This document shows, in pieces, positions 14,489-21,769 of a stretch of 36,686 nt of DNA. A program made the translations under genes and the position numbers. The DNA comes from Lachnospiraceae bacterium (lineage in GTDB: Bacteria > Bacillota > Clostridia > Lachnospirales > Lachnospiraceae): positions 1 to 36,686 of the forward strand of contig JAFUKH010000091.1 in the NCBI GenBank assembly GCA_017467845.1, read 5' to 3'. The notes under the pieces were generated by a model. The model did no database searches. It was not told where the DNA came from and worked only from the letters and a program-made list of their open reading frames with translations. Each line of letters begins with the position of its first letter. Within the stretch, counting starts at the first letter, position 1.

Positions 14489-15317
14489 AATTTTGAACCT
14501 CCTCGATTAATTTGTTTGGGGTGGAAGCCCCTGCTGTAATTCCCACTAGTGAGGTAGATTTAGGTAGTTCTAAATGCAAATCATCCAGTGTTTGTATAAA
14601 ATAGGTATTCGCACACTCGCCACTGCATATTTCATACAGCTTTCTTGTATTGGAACTGTGCTTACCTCCTATTACGATCATAACATCTGCCTTAGCTGCA
14701 AGCTCTCTTGCCGCAGTCTGCCTTTCCTCTGTCGCATTGCAGATAGTATTCACGACACTATCATTGTAACCTTTTTTTCGAAAAATTTCAACTATATGTT
14801 GAAATTTATTGTAGTTAAATGTCGTTTGGGAAACTATACAGATTTCTTTACCCTCGGGGGGATTAAAATTTTCTGCCTCTTCCTCTGTCTCCAGCACCTT
14901 TACGGGTCCTTCACACCAGCCTACAATCCCTTCCACCTCCGGGTGTCCCGGATTACCTACAATGATAATATATTTCCCCTCACGGCTGGCTTTACTGACA
15001 ATATTATGGATTCTTTTTACAAAAGGACAAGTAGCATCCACACATTCCACACCACGACTTTCCAGAATGTCATATATCTCCTTTTCTACGCCGTGAGCAC
15101 GAATAATAACCGTCCCCGCTGTAAGAGCCTTCAGTTCCTCTTTATTCTGAATTACCTTAACGCCCTTCTCTTCTATATCCTTCACAACTTCTTCGTTATG
15201 AACAATGGGTCCAAATGTATAAATCGTCTTTCCCGTATCAATCTGTTCATACACCTGGTCAACCGCACGCTTTACACCAAAACAGAATCCCGCACTTTTT
15301 GCAAGTACTACTTCCAT
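14469..15317 (-). CDS. ispH: 4-hydroxy-3-methylbut-2-enyl diphosphate reductase
   Basis: IspH catalyses the last step of the MEP isoprenoid pathway, giving IPP and DMAPP, using a 4Fe-4S cluster. The three cluster cysteines are in AKSAGFCFGVKRAVD (Cys12), DATCPFVKRIH and NTICNATEERQ. Substrate-contacting histidines appear in GPIVHNEEV and IIRAHGVEKE, and the SSNTRKLYEIC and GITAGASTP motifs are present. The length of 282 residues is complete. It overlaps the end of cmk by 10 bases and the start of rpsA by 20, an arrangement that suggests translational coupling across cmk-ispH-rpsA. Confidence 0.97.
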   Translation of the reverse strand: MEVVLAKSAGFCFGVKRAVDQVYEQIDTGKTIYTFGPIVHNEEVVKDIEEKGVKVIQNKEELKALTAGTVIIRAHGVEKEIYDILESRGVECVDATCPFVKRIHNIVSKASREGKYIIIVGNPGHPEVEGIVGWCEGPVKVLETEEEAENFNPPEGKEICIVSQTTFNYNKFQHIVEIFRKKGYNDSVVNTICNATEERQTAARELAAKADVMIVIGGKHSSNTRKLYEICSGECANTYFIQTLDDLHLELPKSTSLVGITAGASTPNKLIEEVQNYVRINF

Positions 15318-15997
15318 GAAACAGAGTTACCCCTTTCTCTTTTTTCCGCTATCTGGATAATGGTATCCACCACTTCCTCGATAGTCATATAGGAGCTGTC
15401 CACAAAAACCGCATCCTCTGCCTGCTTCAACGGAGAATTTTCGCGATTCATATCGCGATAATCGCGGTCCTCAATATCTGCCTGGATTTTTGCCAGGTCG
15501 CACACCTCGCCCTTCGCAGTCAGCTCATCATATCTTCTCTTAGCTCTCACCGCGCTGCTTGCGGTAAGGAAAATCTTGGCATCCGCATCCGGAAGCACAC
15601 AGGTACCGATATCTCTTCCATCCATAATACAGTCACTGGATGCCGCCAGCTTTTTCTGAAGTGCCACAAGCTGTGCACGAACCTCCTTAATCACGCTGAC
15701 TTTCGATGCCGCATTACTTACCTCTTCCTTGCGAAGATGAGCATTTACATTCTCTCCATTTAAGTATACTACCTGTACGCCATCTTCATACTTAATGGTA
15801 ATATCGGCATTTTTACAGTTTTCGATTACCTTTTCTTCATCCTCAATATCAATTCCCATACGCACCATATACAGTGCCATGGCGCGATACATAGCACCGG
15901 TATCCACGTAAATCAATCCTAATCTTTTTGCTACCTGCTTTGCAATTGTACTTTTTCCTGCACCCGCAGGGCCATCTACTGCAATATTAAAGCTCAT
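15308..15997 (-). CDS. cmk: cytidylate kinase
   Basis: Cmk phosphorylates CMP and dCMP with ATP. The 229-residue protein has the P-loop GPAGAGKSTIAKQVAKRLG, the nucleoside-binding DTGAMYRAMAL, the DGRDIGT motif and the lid/catalytic DRDYRDMNRENSPL. The start is placed at the ATG at 15997 (MSFNIAVDGP): GGAGG sits seven bases upstream, and the six extra codons from 16015 are not family-like. It lies 23 bases after the flavoprotein gene. Confidence 0.97.
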   Translation of the reverse strand: MSFNIAVDGPAGAGKSTIAKQVAKRLGLIYVDTGAMYRAMALYMVRMGIDIEDEEKVIENCKNADITIKYEDGVQVVYLNGENVNAHLRKEEVSNAASKVSVIKEVRAQLVALQKKLAASSDCIMDGRDIGTCVLPDADAKIFLTASSAVRAKRRYDELTAKGEVCDLAKIQADIEDRDYRDMNRENSPLKQAEDAVFVDSSYMTIEEVVDTIIQIAEKRERGNSVSWK

Positions 15998-16020
15998 TCT
16001 CTTATCCTCCATCAATCAAT

Positions 16021-17259
16021 TCAACTATCCCTTTGTCCTGCGTTACTACCTGCAAGATATCCCGTTGACCAGGCAATCTGTAAATTATATCCTCCCGTCA
16101 ACGCATCCACATCCAGCACCTCGCCCGCAAAATAAAGTCCGCACAACACCTTTGACTCCATAGTGGACGGATTAACTTCCTTGACGGATACACCGCCCTT
16201 GGTAATAATTGCTTCTTTAAAATCTCTTACTCCATCAATGGTAAGGGGTATATTCTTAATCAGCTCCACAAAGCTCTTTCTCTCTTCTTTGGTAATCTCA
16301 TTCACCTTTTTCTCCGGGTCAATTCCCGAAAGCTTCACCATCACCGGAATAAGCTTAGATGGGAACAGGTGACTTAAGGCGTTACGAAACTGCTTATTTT
16401 TACTCTCTTCAAAATCACGAAGCACACGCTTATCCAGCTGTTCTAAGGTAAGTGCCGGTTTTAAATCCAGATAGCACATGCAATCCCCCTTCGCCTTACT
16501 TACATAATAGCTGCTGGCACTTAAGGCCAGGGGACCACTGATACCGAAATGGGTAATCAGCATTTCACCAAATCCACTGTAAATCTCCTTCTTGCCACAC
16601 TTTAGGGTAAGGCTCACATTCTTAAGAGACACCCCCATAGCTTCCTTACACCAGTCCTCCTTCATATTGAAGGGCACCAGAGAAGGCTTACAATCTACCA
16701 CCTTATGGCCCACTTTCCTGGCAAAACGATAACCATCTCCGGTAGAACCTGTGGACGCATAAGAAATACCACCGGTAGCAATAATCACAGCATCCGCATA
16801 TTCCTTCTTACCATTGGATAATAAGACGCCCATGGCGCGGCTTTCTTCCGTCATCAATTCCTTTACCTCAGTATTTAAACGTATTTCCACGTTACGCTTC
16901 TTTAGCTCTCTCTGAAAAGCAGCAATAACATCGGAAGAATGGTCACTTACCGGAAATACTCTGTCTCCACGCTCCACCTTTAATGGGCATCCTGCCTTTT
17001 CCAAGAAGTCCATCACCATGTTATTATCGTAGGTGTAAAAGGCACTATATAAAAATTTTTCATTGGTCATTACATTGGCAAAAAGATTCTCCATATCCCC
17101 CGCATTGGTTACATTACATCTGCCCTTTCCGGTGATAAACAGCTTCTTTCCCAGCTTCTCATTCTTTTCCAAAAGAAGCACCTTACTGCCTTGGTCAGCC
17201 GCCGCAACAGCCGCCATCATTCCGGCAGCTCCGCCGCCGATTACGATTACTTTCTTCAA
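16021..17259 (-). CDS. NAD(P)/FAD-dependent oxidoreductase, BaiN/HI0933 (YhiN) family
   Basis: The 412-residue protein starts with the FAD dinucleotide fold VIGGGAAGMMAAVAAADQG and a second conserved segment, KKLFITGKGRCNVTNAG, diagnostic of the HI0933/BaiN family. The C-terminal FAD contact motif is TKGGVSVKEVNPSTMESK followed by GLYFAGEVLDVDALTGGYNLQIAWSTG. The family includes BaiN, which reduces bile acid intermediates, but most members are uncharacterised housekeeping-linked flavoproteins, so no bile acid role is claimed. Its position just before cmk-ispH-rpsA is a common clostridial arrangement. It starts two bases after the rpiR-type stop. Confidence 0.92.
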   Translation of the reverse strand: MKKVIVIGGGAAGMMAAVAAADQGSKVLLLEKNEKLGKKLFITGKGRCNVTNAGDMENLFANVMTNEKFLYSAFYTYDNNMVMDFLEKAGCPLKVERGDRVFPVSDHSSDVIAAFQRELKKRNVEIRLNTEVKELMTEESRAMGVLLSNGKKEYADAVIIATGGISYASTGSTGDGYRFARKVGHKVVDCKPSLVPFNMKEDWCKEAMGVSLKNVSLTLKCGKKEIYSGFGEMLITHFGISGPLALSASSYYVSKAKGDCMCYLDLKPALTLEQLDKRVLRDFEESKNKQFRNALSHLFPSKLIPVMVKLSGIDPEKKVNEITKEERKSFVELIKNIPLTIDGVRDFKEAIITKGGVSVKEVNPSTMESKVLCGLYFAGEVLDVDALTGGYNLQIAWSTGYLAGSNAGQRDS

Positions 17260-17261
17260 CT

Positions 17262-18182
17262 TTATTCCTCTTTTCGCAGAGAATAATCCAGCATTGGTTC
17301 ATTATCAATGAAATTAATCTCGTCATTTAAGTATACCTGATAATTGTTCCAGGTGTCCTCCAGCATCTCCAGATTCTTCTTCACCTCTTGAGGACACTTC
17401 AGGCACAGTGCCACTACAAGGGCGTTAATAACACTTAAGGGTGCTACCAGAGAATCCACAATGGACACCATATCGCTTCTCGCAAATAAATTACAGGAAG
17501 AATATAAATTCATGGGTGAATGTGCCGAATCTGTAATGGCAATCACCTTGGCATTCCTATCATTGGCAAATTCCATGGCCTTTAAGGTTCTCATGGAGTA
17601 CCTTGGGAAGCTGATTCCAATAAACAAATCCTCGCTGTCAATGTGAATCATCTGTTCAAAGGTCTCACTGACACTGGTGGTATTAAGGAGCTTAACGCCC
17701 CCGCGAATCATATTCAGGTAAAAGTGCAAAAAAGACGCCAGCGGTTCATTGCTTCTAAGACCCATAATATAAATATTTTTCGCTGCCAAAATCGTATCCA
17801 CAGCGGACTCAAAAGCAGTCGGATCCAGATTCTCCAGCGTATCCTGAAGCTTCTCCATATCAGCAGTAAGTACCGCCGCAAGGATTTCCGACTGAGAGCT
17901 TTTCCCATACTTTGCATCAATCTTCTGCACCGTACTCAGCTTACTCTTTACACACTCCTCCAGAGCCTTCTGAAACTCCGGATACCCCTCATAACCAATA
18001 CCCGCTGCAAAACGCACCACAGTAGATTCACTGATTCCCAGCTCTTCTCCCAGCTTAGCTGCCGTCATAAATACCGCCTGATCATAATGCTCTGTTATAA
18101 AGGTTGCCACTTTTTTGTGGCTCTTACTCATTTTATTAAAACGTTCCTCAATTCTGCTTAAAATATCAAATTGCTTCTCCAT
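17262..18182 (-). CDS. MurR/RpiR-family transcriptional regulator
   Basis: The 306-residue protein has the RpiR helix-turn-helix at about 1-77 (ERFNKMSKSHKKVATFITEHYD, then LGEELGISESTVVRFAAGIGYEGYPEF) and a SIS sugar-isomerase-fold domain at about 125-255 (AAKNIYIMGLRSNEPLASFLHFYL; ISFPRYSMRTLKAMEFA; AITDSAHSPM). Such regulators usually sense phosphosugars. No sugar catabolic gene is adjacent, so its ligand and targets are unknown. It follows tetR by 21 bases and abuts the flavoprotein, suggesting co-transcription with housekeeping genes. Confidence 0.94.
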   Translation of the reverse strand: MEKQFDILSRIEERFNKMSKSHKKVATFITEHYDQAVFMTAAKLGEELGISESTVVRFAAGIGYEGYPEFQKALEECVKSKLSTVQKIDAKYGKSSQSEILAAVLTADMEKLQDTLENLDPTAFESAVDTILAAKNIYIMGLRSNEPLASFLHFYLNMIRGGVKLLNTTSVSETFEQMIHIDSEDLFIGISFPRYSMRTLKAMEFANDRNAKVIAITDSAHSPMNLYSSCNLFARSDMVSIVDSLVAPLSVINALVVALCLKCPQEVKKNLEMLEDTWNNYQVYLNDEINFIDNEPMLDYSLRKEE

Positions 18183-18203
18183 TTGCGTCTCTCCCCAACA
18201 CCT

Positions 18204-18755
18204 TTACATTTTGGTAAAACCGTCGTATGTCTGTTCCAACAACTCTAAGGTCTGCACATTTGATAAGTCATAGTTATTTGTCAAAGTAAGGCATGCAGCA
18301 CCATGGATAAAAATCCACATTTTATTGAAGATATCCTCCGGCTCTTCACAGCCCTGCACTCTGGCAAGATTGATTTCATAGACCACGTTCCCATTATCAC
18401 CGTTTAGGATTTCATACATGCTTCTCTTTCCCATTCCACCGGATAAAAACAGCAGTTCAAAAAGCTTTTTCTCTTCCTTCGCAAAAGAGATATAGGCTAC
18501 TCCCAGATTGGAAAAAGGTCTTTTCCCGGTACGTGGAAACAGGCTGAGATAATCCTGAAAATACTGTACCGCCTTATCATACACCGCATCCCAAAGCTCT
18601 TCCATATTCTTATACACACGGAAAATAGGCTGCGTAGAACACCCAACCTTTGCAGCCACCTTTCTTGCAGTAATATTTTGAAATCCCTCTTCCCTCATCA
18701 TTGCAAAGGAAGTATCCAGAATCATATCAATCGTTACACTTTCCTTACGTGCCAT
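18204..18755 (-). CDS. TetR/AcrR-family transcriptional regulator
   Basis: The 183-residue protein has a TetR N-terminal DNA-binding domain (about 1-55): TIDMILDTSFAMMREEGFQNIT, then the helix-turn-helix ARKVAAKVGCSTQPIFRVYKN. The C-terminal ligand-binding part (60-183) is helical and not assigned. The start is placed at the ATG at 18755 (MARKESVTIDM), preceded by GGGAAGG; the ten extra codons upstream look non-conserved. A strong promoter with a dyad over the -10 lies just upstream, which suggests autorepression. It is the first gene of the unit running to cheR. Confidence 0.9.
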   Translation of the reverse strand: MARKESVTIDMILDTSFAMMREEGFQNITARKVAAKVGCSTQPIFRVYKNMEELWDAVYDKAVQYFQDYLSLFPRTGKRPFSNLGVAYISFAKEEKKLFELLFLSGGMGKRSMYEILNGDNGNVVYEINLARVQGCEEPEDIFNKMWIFIHGAACLTLTNNYDLSNVQTLELLEQTYDGFTKM

Positions 18756-18793
18756 GATTACCTTCCCTTTCTTCACGCCACACAACTATAACA

Positions 18794-18828
18794 CTTGTTA
18801 TTTTACAAGATAACCCTCTTCTTGTCAA
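18794..18828 (-). promoter_or_regulatory. strong sigma-A promoter of tetR with dyad over the -10
   Basis: On the minus strand a consensus TTGACA (18823-18828) and TAAAAT (18800-18805) are separated by exactly 17 bases. A dyad CTTGT-TATTTT-ACAAG (18794-18809) is centred on the -10, the position expected for a TetR-type autorepression operator. The -35 directly follows the T-tract of the terminator of the upstream HD-GYP gene. Confidence 0.82.
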
Positions 18829-18829
18829 G

Positions 18830-18867
18830 AAAAGAGGACTGCCACACTTTGCAGCGCAACTGTCCTC
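18830..18867 (-). terminator. probable terminator of the HD-GYP gene
   Basis: On the minus strand GAGGAC (18862-18867) pairs with GTCCTC (18834-18839), with partial further pairing inside, followed by TTTTC. It lies 12 bases after the stop of the HD-GYP gene. The stem is short and imperfect, so the call is moderate. Confidence 0.6.
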
Positions 18868-18878
18868 CATTATCCATC

Positions 18879-19922
18879 TTATATTCCCTTTGGTAAAAAG
18901 TCCTTCTCTCTCATAGTGTATCTGATATCATCATCAATCATCTGAATCATCACTTCCGCAAATACCGGGTCAAACTGGCTGCCTTTACCGTTTTCCAGTT
19001 CCGAACGCACTACCTCCTGGGGAAGAATGTCACGATAGCTTCTCTTAGAGGTCATGGCATCGTAGGCATCTGCCACACCAATGATACGGGCATACTCCGG
19101 AATGTCCAGTCCCTTTAAGCCATCCGGGTATCCGGTTCCATCAAAACGTTCATGATGCCATCTGGCTCCCACCATAATGTCCGGAATCTGCTGAATGGTT
19201 TTTAAGATATCACTGCCGATTTTGGGATGTTGGCGAATAGCCTCATATTCCTCTTCCGACAGTTTGTCCCGTTTATTAATAATGGTGTCCGGAACACCAA
19301 TCTTACCAATATCATGAAGAAGTCCCATGTGATATATTTCTTTCTGCTCACGCTTGGACATACCGCAACGTCTGGCAATTTCTTTAGAATACATCGCAAC
19401 GCGCAGTGAATGACCATTGGTATACCTATCCTTTGCATCAATGGTACTTGCCAGTGTCTTCATGATTTCTTCAGACAATTGCTCCACCTGGCGTCTTCGG
19501 TCCTCTGCCCTACGGGTCTGCTCTTCTACTTCAAATTGCAAGAATTTCTGCAACCGGGTCAGCTTCAGAATTCTACTCACACGCTGCAGCATTACCTGAC
19601 TGATAATGGGCTTTGTAATAAAGTCCATGGCTCCCAATTCAAAGCAGCGCACTTCATTATCCCTATCTCCGTCTGCCGTAAGCATCACTACAGGAATCTC
19701 TTTCCAAACCGAATCCGCTTTCAGACGACGAATCACTTCAAATCCATTCATTACCGGCATATGAAGATCCAACAGAATCAAATCCGGAATCTGCCTTCTA
19801 AGGTACTCAAATGCAGCCTCTCCGGAATTGACACACTCCACCTGAAAACTTTCCTTCAGCATATCCTTAACGACTTTTAAATTAAATTCCGAATCATCAA
19901 TAACCAAAATTAATTGTCCCAT
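18879..19922 (-). CDS. response regulator with HD-GYP c-di-GMP phosphodiesterase domain
   Basis: The 347-residue protein has a receiver domain (1-120) with acidic pair DD at 9-10, phospho-acceptor Asp52 in LILLDLHMPVMNG and Lys in FITKPI. A charged coiled-coil linker (about 130-155, EEQTRRAEDRRRQVEQL) and an HD-GYP domain (about 155-335) follow. HD-GYP hallmarks are complete: NGHSLRVAMYS, LLHDIGKIGVPD, HPKIGSDIL, HHERFDGTGYPDGLKG and ADAYDAMTSKRSYR. Such proteins hydrolyse cyclic di-GMP in the cytoplasm under control of receiver phosphorylation. No kinase is adjacent. It has its own promoter (19957-19985) and terminator, so it is a one-gene unit. Confidence 0.96.
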   Translation of the reverse strand: MGQLILVIDDSEFNLKVVKDMLKESFQVECVNSGEAAFEYLRRQIPDLILLDLHMPVMNGFEVIRRLKADSVWKEIPVVMLTADGDRDNEVRCFELGAMDFITKPIISQVMLQRVSRILKLTRLQKFLQFEVEEQTRRAEDRRRQVEQLSEEIMKTLASTIDAKDRYTNGHSLRVAMYSKEIARRCGMSKREQKEIYHMGLLHDIGKIGVPDTIINKRDKLSEEEYEAIRQHPKIGSDILKTIQQIPDIMVGARWHHERFDGTGYPDGLKGLDIPEYARIIGVADAYDAMTSKRSYRDILPQEVVRSELENGKGSQFDPVFAEVMIQMIDDDIRYTMREKDFLPKGI

Positions 19923-19956
19923 TGCATACCACCCCAGAAAAAAATATACACAATCT

Positions 19957-19985
19957 ATTTTACACGAAATAGTACTTTAGGGCAA
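19957..19985 (-). promoter_or_regulatory. promoter of the HD-GYP gene
   Basis: On the minus strand TTGCCC (19980-19985) and TAAAAT (19957-19962) are spaced by 17 bases. The -35 begins immediately after the T-run of the tandem terminator behind oadA. The start site would be about 28 bases before the ATG at 19922. Confidence 0.65.
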
Positions 19986-19986
19986 C

Positions 19987-20044
19987 AAAAAAACGCCACT
20001 TTCGCGCATTACTTCGTAACGCGCTCACTGCGGCTTTCGCCGCA
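19987..20044 (-). terminator. second hairpin cluster behind the oadA-type gene
   Basis: On the minus strand there is first a perfect 6-bp hairpin TGCGGC-GAAA-GCCGCA with a GNRA loop (20029-20044). A 9-bp hairpin follows, with arms 20016-20024 and 20004-20012 (one G-U pair) and a GAA loop. GTGGCG and seven Ts come next (19987-19993). The T-run sits about ten bases after the hairpin, so termination is plausible rather than certain. It works in tandem with the terminator at 20056-20091. Confidence 0.55.
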
Positions 20045-20055
20045 TATTCAGAAAT

Positions 20056-20091
20056 AAAAAAACAGGAAAGAACATAAATGCTCTTTCCTGT
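20056..20091 (-). terminator. intrinsic terminator of the decarboxylase operon
   Basis: On the minus strand a perfect 10-bp stem ACAGGAAAGA/TCTTTCCTGT (arms 20082-20091 and 20062-20071) with a 10-base loop is followed by six Ts (20056-20061). It lies 30 bases after the oadA-type stop. An imperfect 20-base inverted repeat flanks it (20039-20058 with 20095-20114, 16 identical positions), so the whole stretch can fold as one long hairpin. Confidence 0.9.
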
Positions 20092-20121
20092 ATCTTTATT
20101 TCCGAATGCGTGGCTCAATGC

Positions 20122-21549
20122 TTACACTGGGTAAGCTCCGTTCTTGCCATCAGCAACTGTCTGGTCAACAGAAGTCTGCTGTGCCTGACGATACTTGAAG
20201 AAGTCCGTAGCAACCTGTGGGAATAAAGCGTATGATAATACGTCTTCATCCTGCTGCTTCCACTCTGCCATCTCAGCTTCTAACTTATCTAACTCGTTAG
20301 GAATAGTATCTGCGAAACGACAGGTAATTCTCTCTTCACCAGGAATAACCTTATCGATAACTTCCTGGCTCATAGGCTTAACGGTCTGACCATATTCACC
20401 ACGAAGAACAGCCTTGGTTTCCTTAGTAGCCATCTTGTATCTCTCACCCATAAGTACGTTAAATACTGCCTGAGTACCAACGATCTGTGAAGAAGGAGTT
20501 ACAAGAGGTGGCTCACCTAAATCCTTACGAACTGCAGGGATTTCCTTTAATACATCATAGTACTTATCTTCTGCGTTCTGCTCCTTTAACTGGCTAACCA
20601 TGTTAGAAAGCATACCACCCGGTACCTGATATAATAAGGTCTTAATATCAACTCCCATAACCTTAGGATTTAAGAGGCCGTTAGCAAGACACTCATCTCT
20701 GTAAGGTCTGAAGTAATCAGCGATTTCTGCAAGTAAGTTCTGGTCAAATCCGGTATCATACTCGGTACCCTTGAAGGTCTCAACCATAACTTCGGTAGCA
20801 GGCTGTGAAGTACCAAGTGCAAACGGGCTCATAGCGGTATCGATTACATCAACACCAGCCTCAACTGCCTTAAGGTAGGTCATACTAGCTACACCTGAGG
20901 TATAGTGAGTATGTAACTGAATAGGAAGCTTGGTTGCGCTCTTCATAGCCGAAATCATCTCAGTTGCCTTATAAGGAACTAAAAGACCTGCCATATCCTT
21001 GATACAAATAGAGTCTGCACCCATCTCCTCAATCTTCTTAGCCATGTCTACCCAGTATTCTAAAGTATAAGCATCACCTAAAGTGTAGGATAATGCAATC
21101 TGAGCATGACCTCTGCCTTCCTGAGCCTTGAACTTGTTGGTAGCATCTACAGCTGCCTGTAAGTTACGAAGGTCATTTAAGCAGTCGAAAATACGGATGA
21201 TATCAATACCGTTAGAGATAGACTTCTGTACGAAGTACTCTACTACGTCATCTGCGTAAGGTCTGTATCCTAAGATATTCTGACCACGGAACAACATCTG
21301 TAACTGTGTATTCTTAAAACCATCACGAATCTTTCTAAGTCTGTCCCATGGATCTTCCTTTAAGAAACGAAGAGAAGCATCAAAGGTAGCACCGCCCCAG
21401 CACTCTACAGAATGATATCCAACCTTATCCATTTTCTCAAGGATAGGAAGCATAAAATCGGTAGGCATTCTGGTAGCAATCAGAGACTGATGAGCATCAC
21501 GTAAGATGGTTTCCGTAATTTTAATCGGTTTTTTAACTGTTTCTGACAT
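20122..21549 (-). CDS. oadA: oxaloacetate decarboxylase / pyruvate carboxylase-type carboxyltransferase subunit
   Basis: The 475-residue protein is the carboxyltransferase of the OadA/PycB type, moving CO2 between oxaloacetate/pyruvate and biotin. The HMGL-like TIM barrel (about 10-290) has ILRDAHQSLIATRM, VECWGGATFDASLRFL, FRGQNILGYRPYADDVV, the Lys-bearing ICIKDMAGLL (the carboxylated lysine region) and the metal site LHTHYTSGVAS. The conserved carboxylase domain (about 300-460) has GGMLSNMVSQLKEQ and TPSSQIVGTQAVFNVL. It stops without the biotinyl domain that ends many OadA proteins; the separate biotin carrier at 22965 must supply it. GGAGG is nine bases before the ATG. A 162-base structured element separates it from oadB. 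Confidence 0.95.
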   Translation of the reverse strand: MSETVKKPIKITETILRDAHQSLIATRMPTDFMLPILEKMDKVGYHSVECWGGATFDASLRFLKEDPWDRLRKIRDGFKNTQLQMLFRGQNILGYRPYADDVVEYFVQKSISNGIDIIRIFDCLNDLRNLQAAVDATNKFKAQEGRGHAQIALSYTLGDAYTLEYWVDMAKKIEEMGADSICIKDMAGLLVPYKATEMISAMKSATKLPIQLHTHYTSGVASMTYLKAVEAGVDVIDTAMSPFALGTSQPATEVMVETFKGTEYDTGFDQNLLAEIADYFRPYRDECLANGLLNPKVMGVDIKTLLYQVPGGMLSNMVSQLKEQNAEDKYYDVLKEIPAVRKDLGEPPLVTPSSQIVGTQAVFNVLMGERYKMATKETKAVLRGEYGQTVKPMSQEVIDKVIPGEERITCRFADTIPNELDKLEAEMAEWKQQDEDVLSYALFPQVATDFFKYRQAQQTSVDQTVADGKNGAYPV

Positions 21550-21571
21550 TTACGATTTCCTCCAAAATAAT

Positions 21572-21601
21572 AATATAAACGATCATCCTAATTGTTTTCA
21601 C
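21572..21601 (-). promoter_or_regulatory. weak candidate promoter before the oadA-type gene
   Basis: On the minus strand GTGAAA (21596-21601) and TATATT (21572-21577) are separated by 18 bases. The -35 overlaps the terminal base of the structured element. This could give the gene expression independent of the rest of the operon. Confidence 0.3.
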
Positions 21602-21762
21602 TTATTCAGAGTCTATTCGCAAAACCGTGCCTCGGGCACTTTCCTTTTGCCGGGGAACCTTTGGTTCCCTTGGCGTACTCGCCATATGAATTTTCATAAA
21701 GATACTCGCTTATGCAAGCATACCTCGCATCTTTATTGAAAATTCGCACGACTCTGAATAAG
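21601..21762. repeat. 162-base multi-hairpin element (structured RNA or folded mobile repeat)
   Basis: A perfect 13-bp inverted repeat (21601-21613 with 21750-21762) encloses four more helices. P5 is GCAAAA/TTTTGC (21619-21624, 21645-21650) capped by GTGCC-TCG-GGCAC (21627-21639). P4 is GGGAACC-TTT-GGTTCCC (21653-21669). P3 is GGCG-TACT-CGCC (21672-21683). P2 pairs 21688-21703 with 21729-21745, 16 bp and one bulge. Only 2-5 bases separate neighbouring helices, so the sequence folds into a compact five-way junction on either strand. It starts seven bases after the oadB stop codon. No terminator T-run, ORF or target duplication is seen. It may be a structured RNA inside the operon transcript or a MITE/REP-like insertion. 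Confidence 0.85.
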
Positions 21763-21769
21763 AAGCCAT

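Noticed and set aside
16021-17259. Bile acid reductase (baiN) annotation for the flavoprotein
   Set aside because: Family membership is clear, but no other bai gene is present, and the cmk-ispH-rpsA context is shared by many gut anaerobes that do not dehydroxylate bile acids.
21601-21762. Insertion sequence or transposon with a gene inside
   Set aside because: The element has inverted termini but no ORF and no clear target duplication, so only a MITE-like or RNA interpretation remains.
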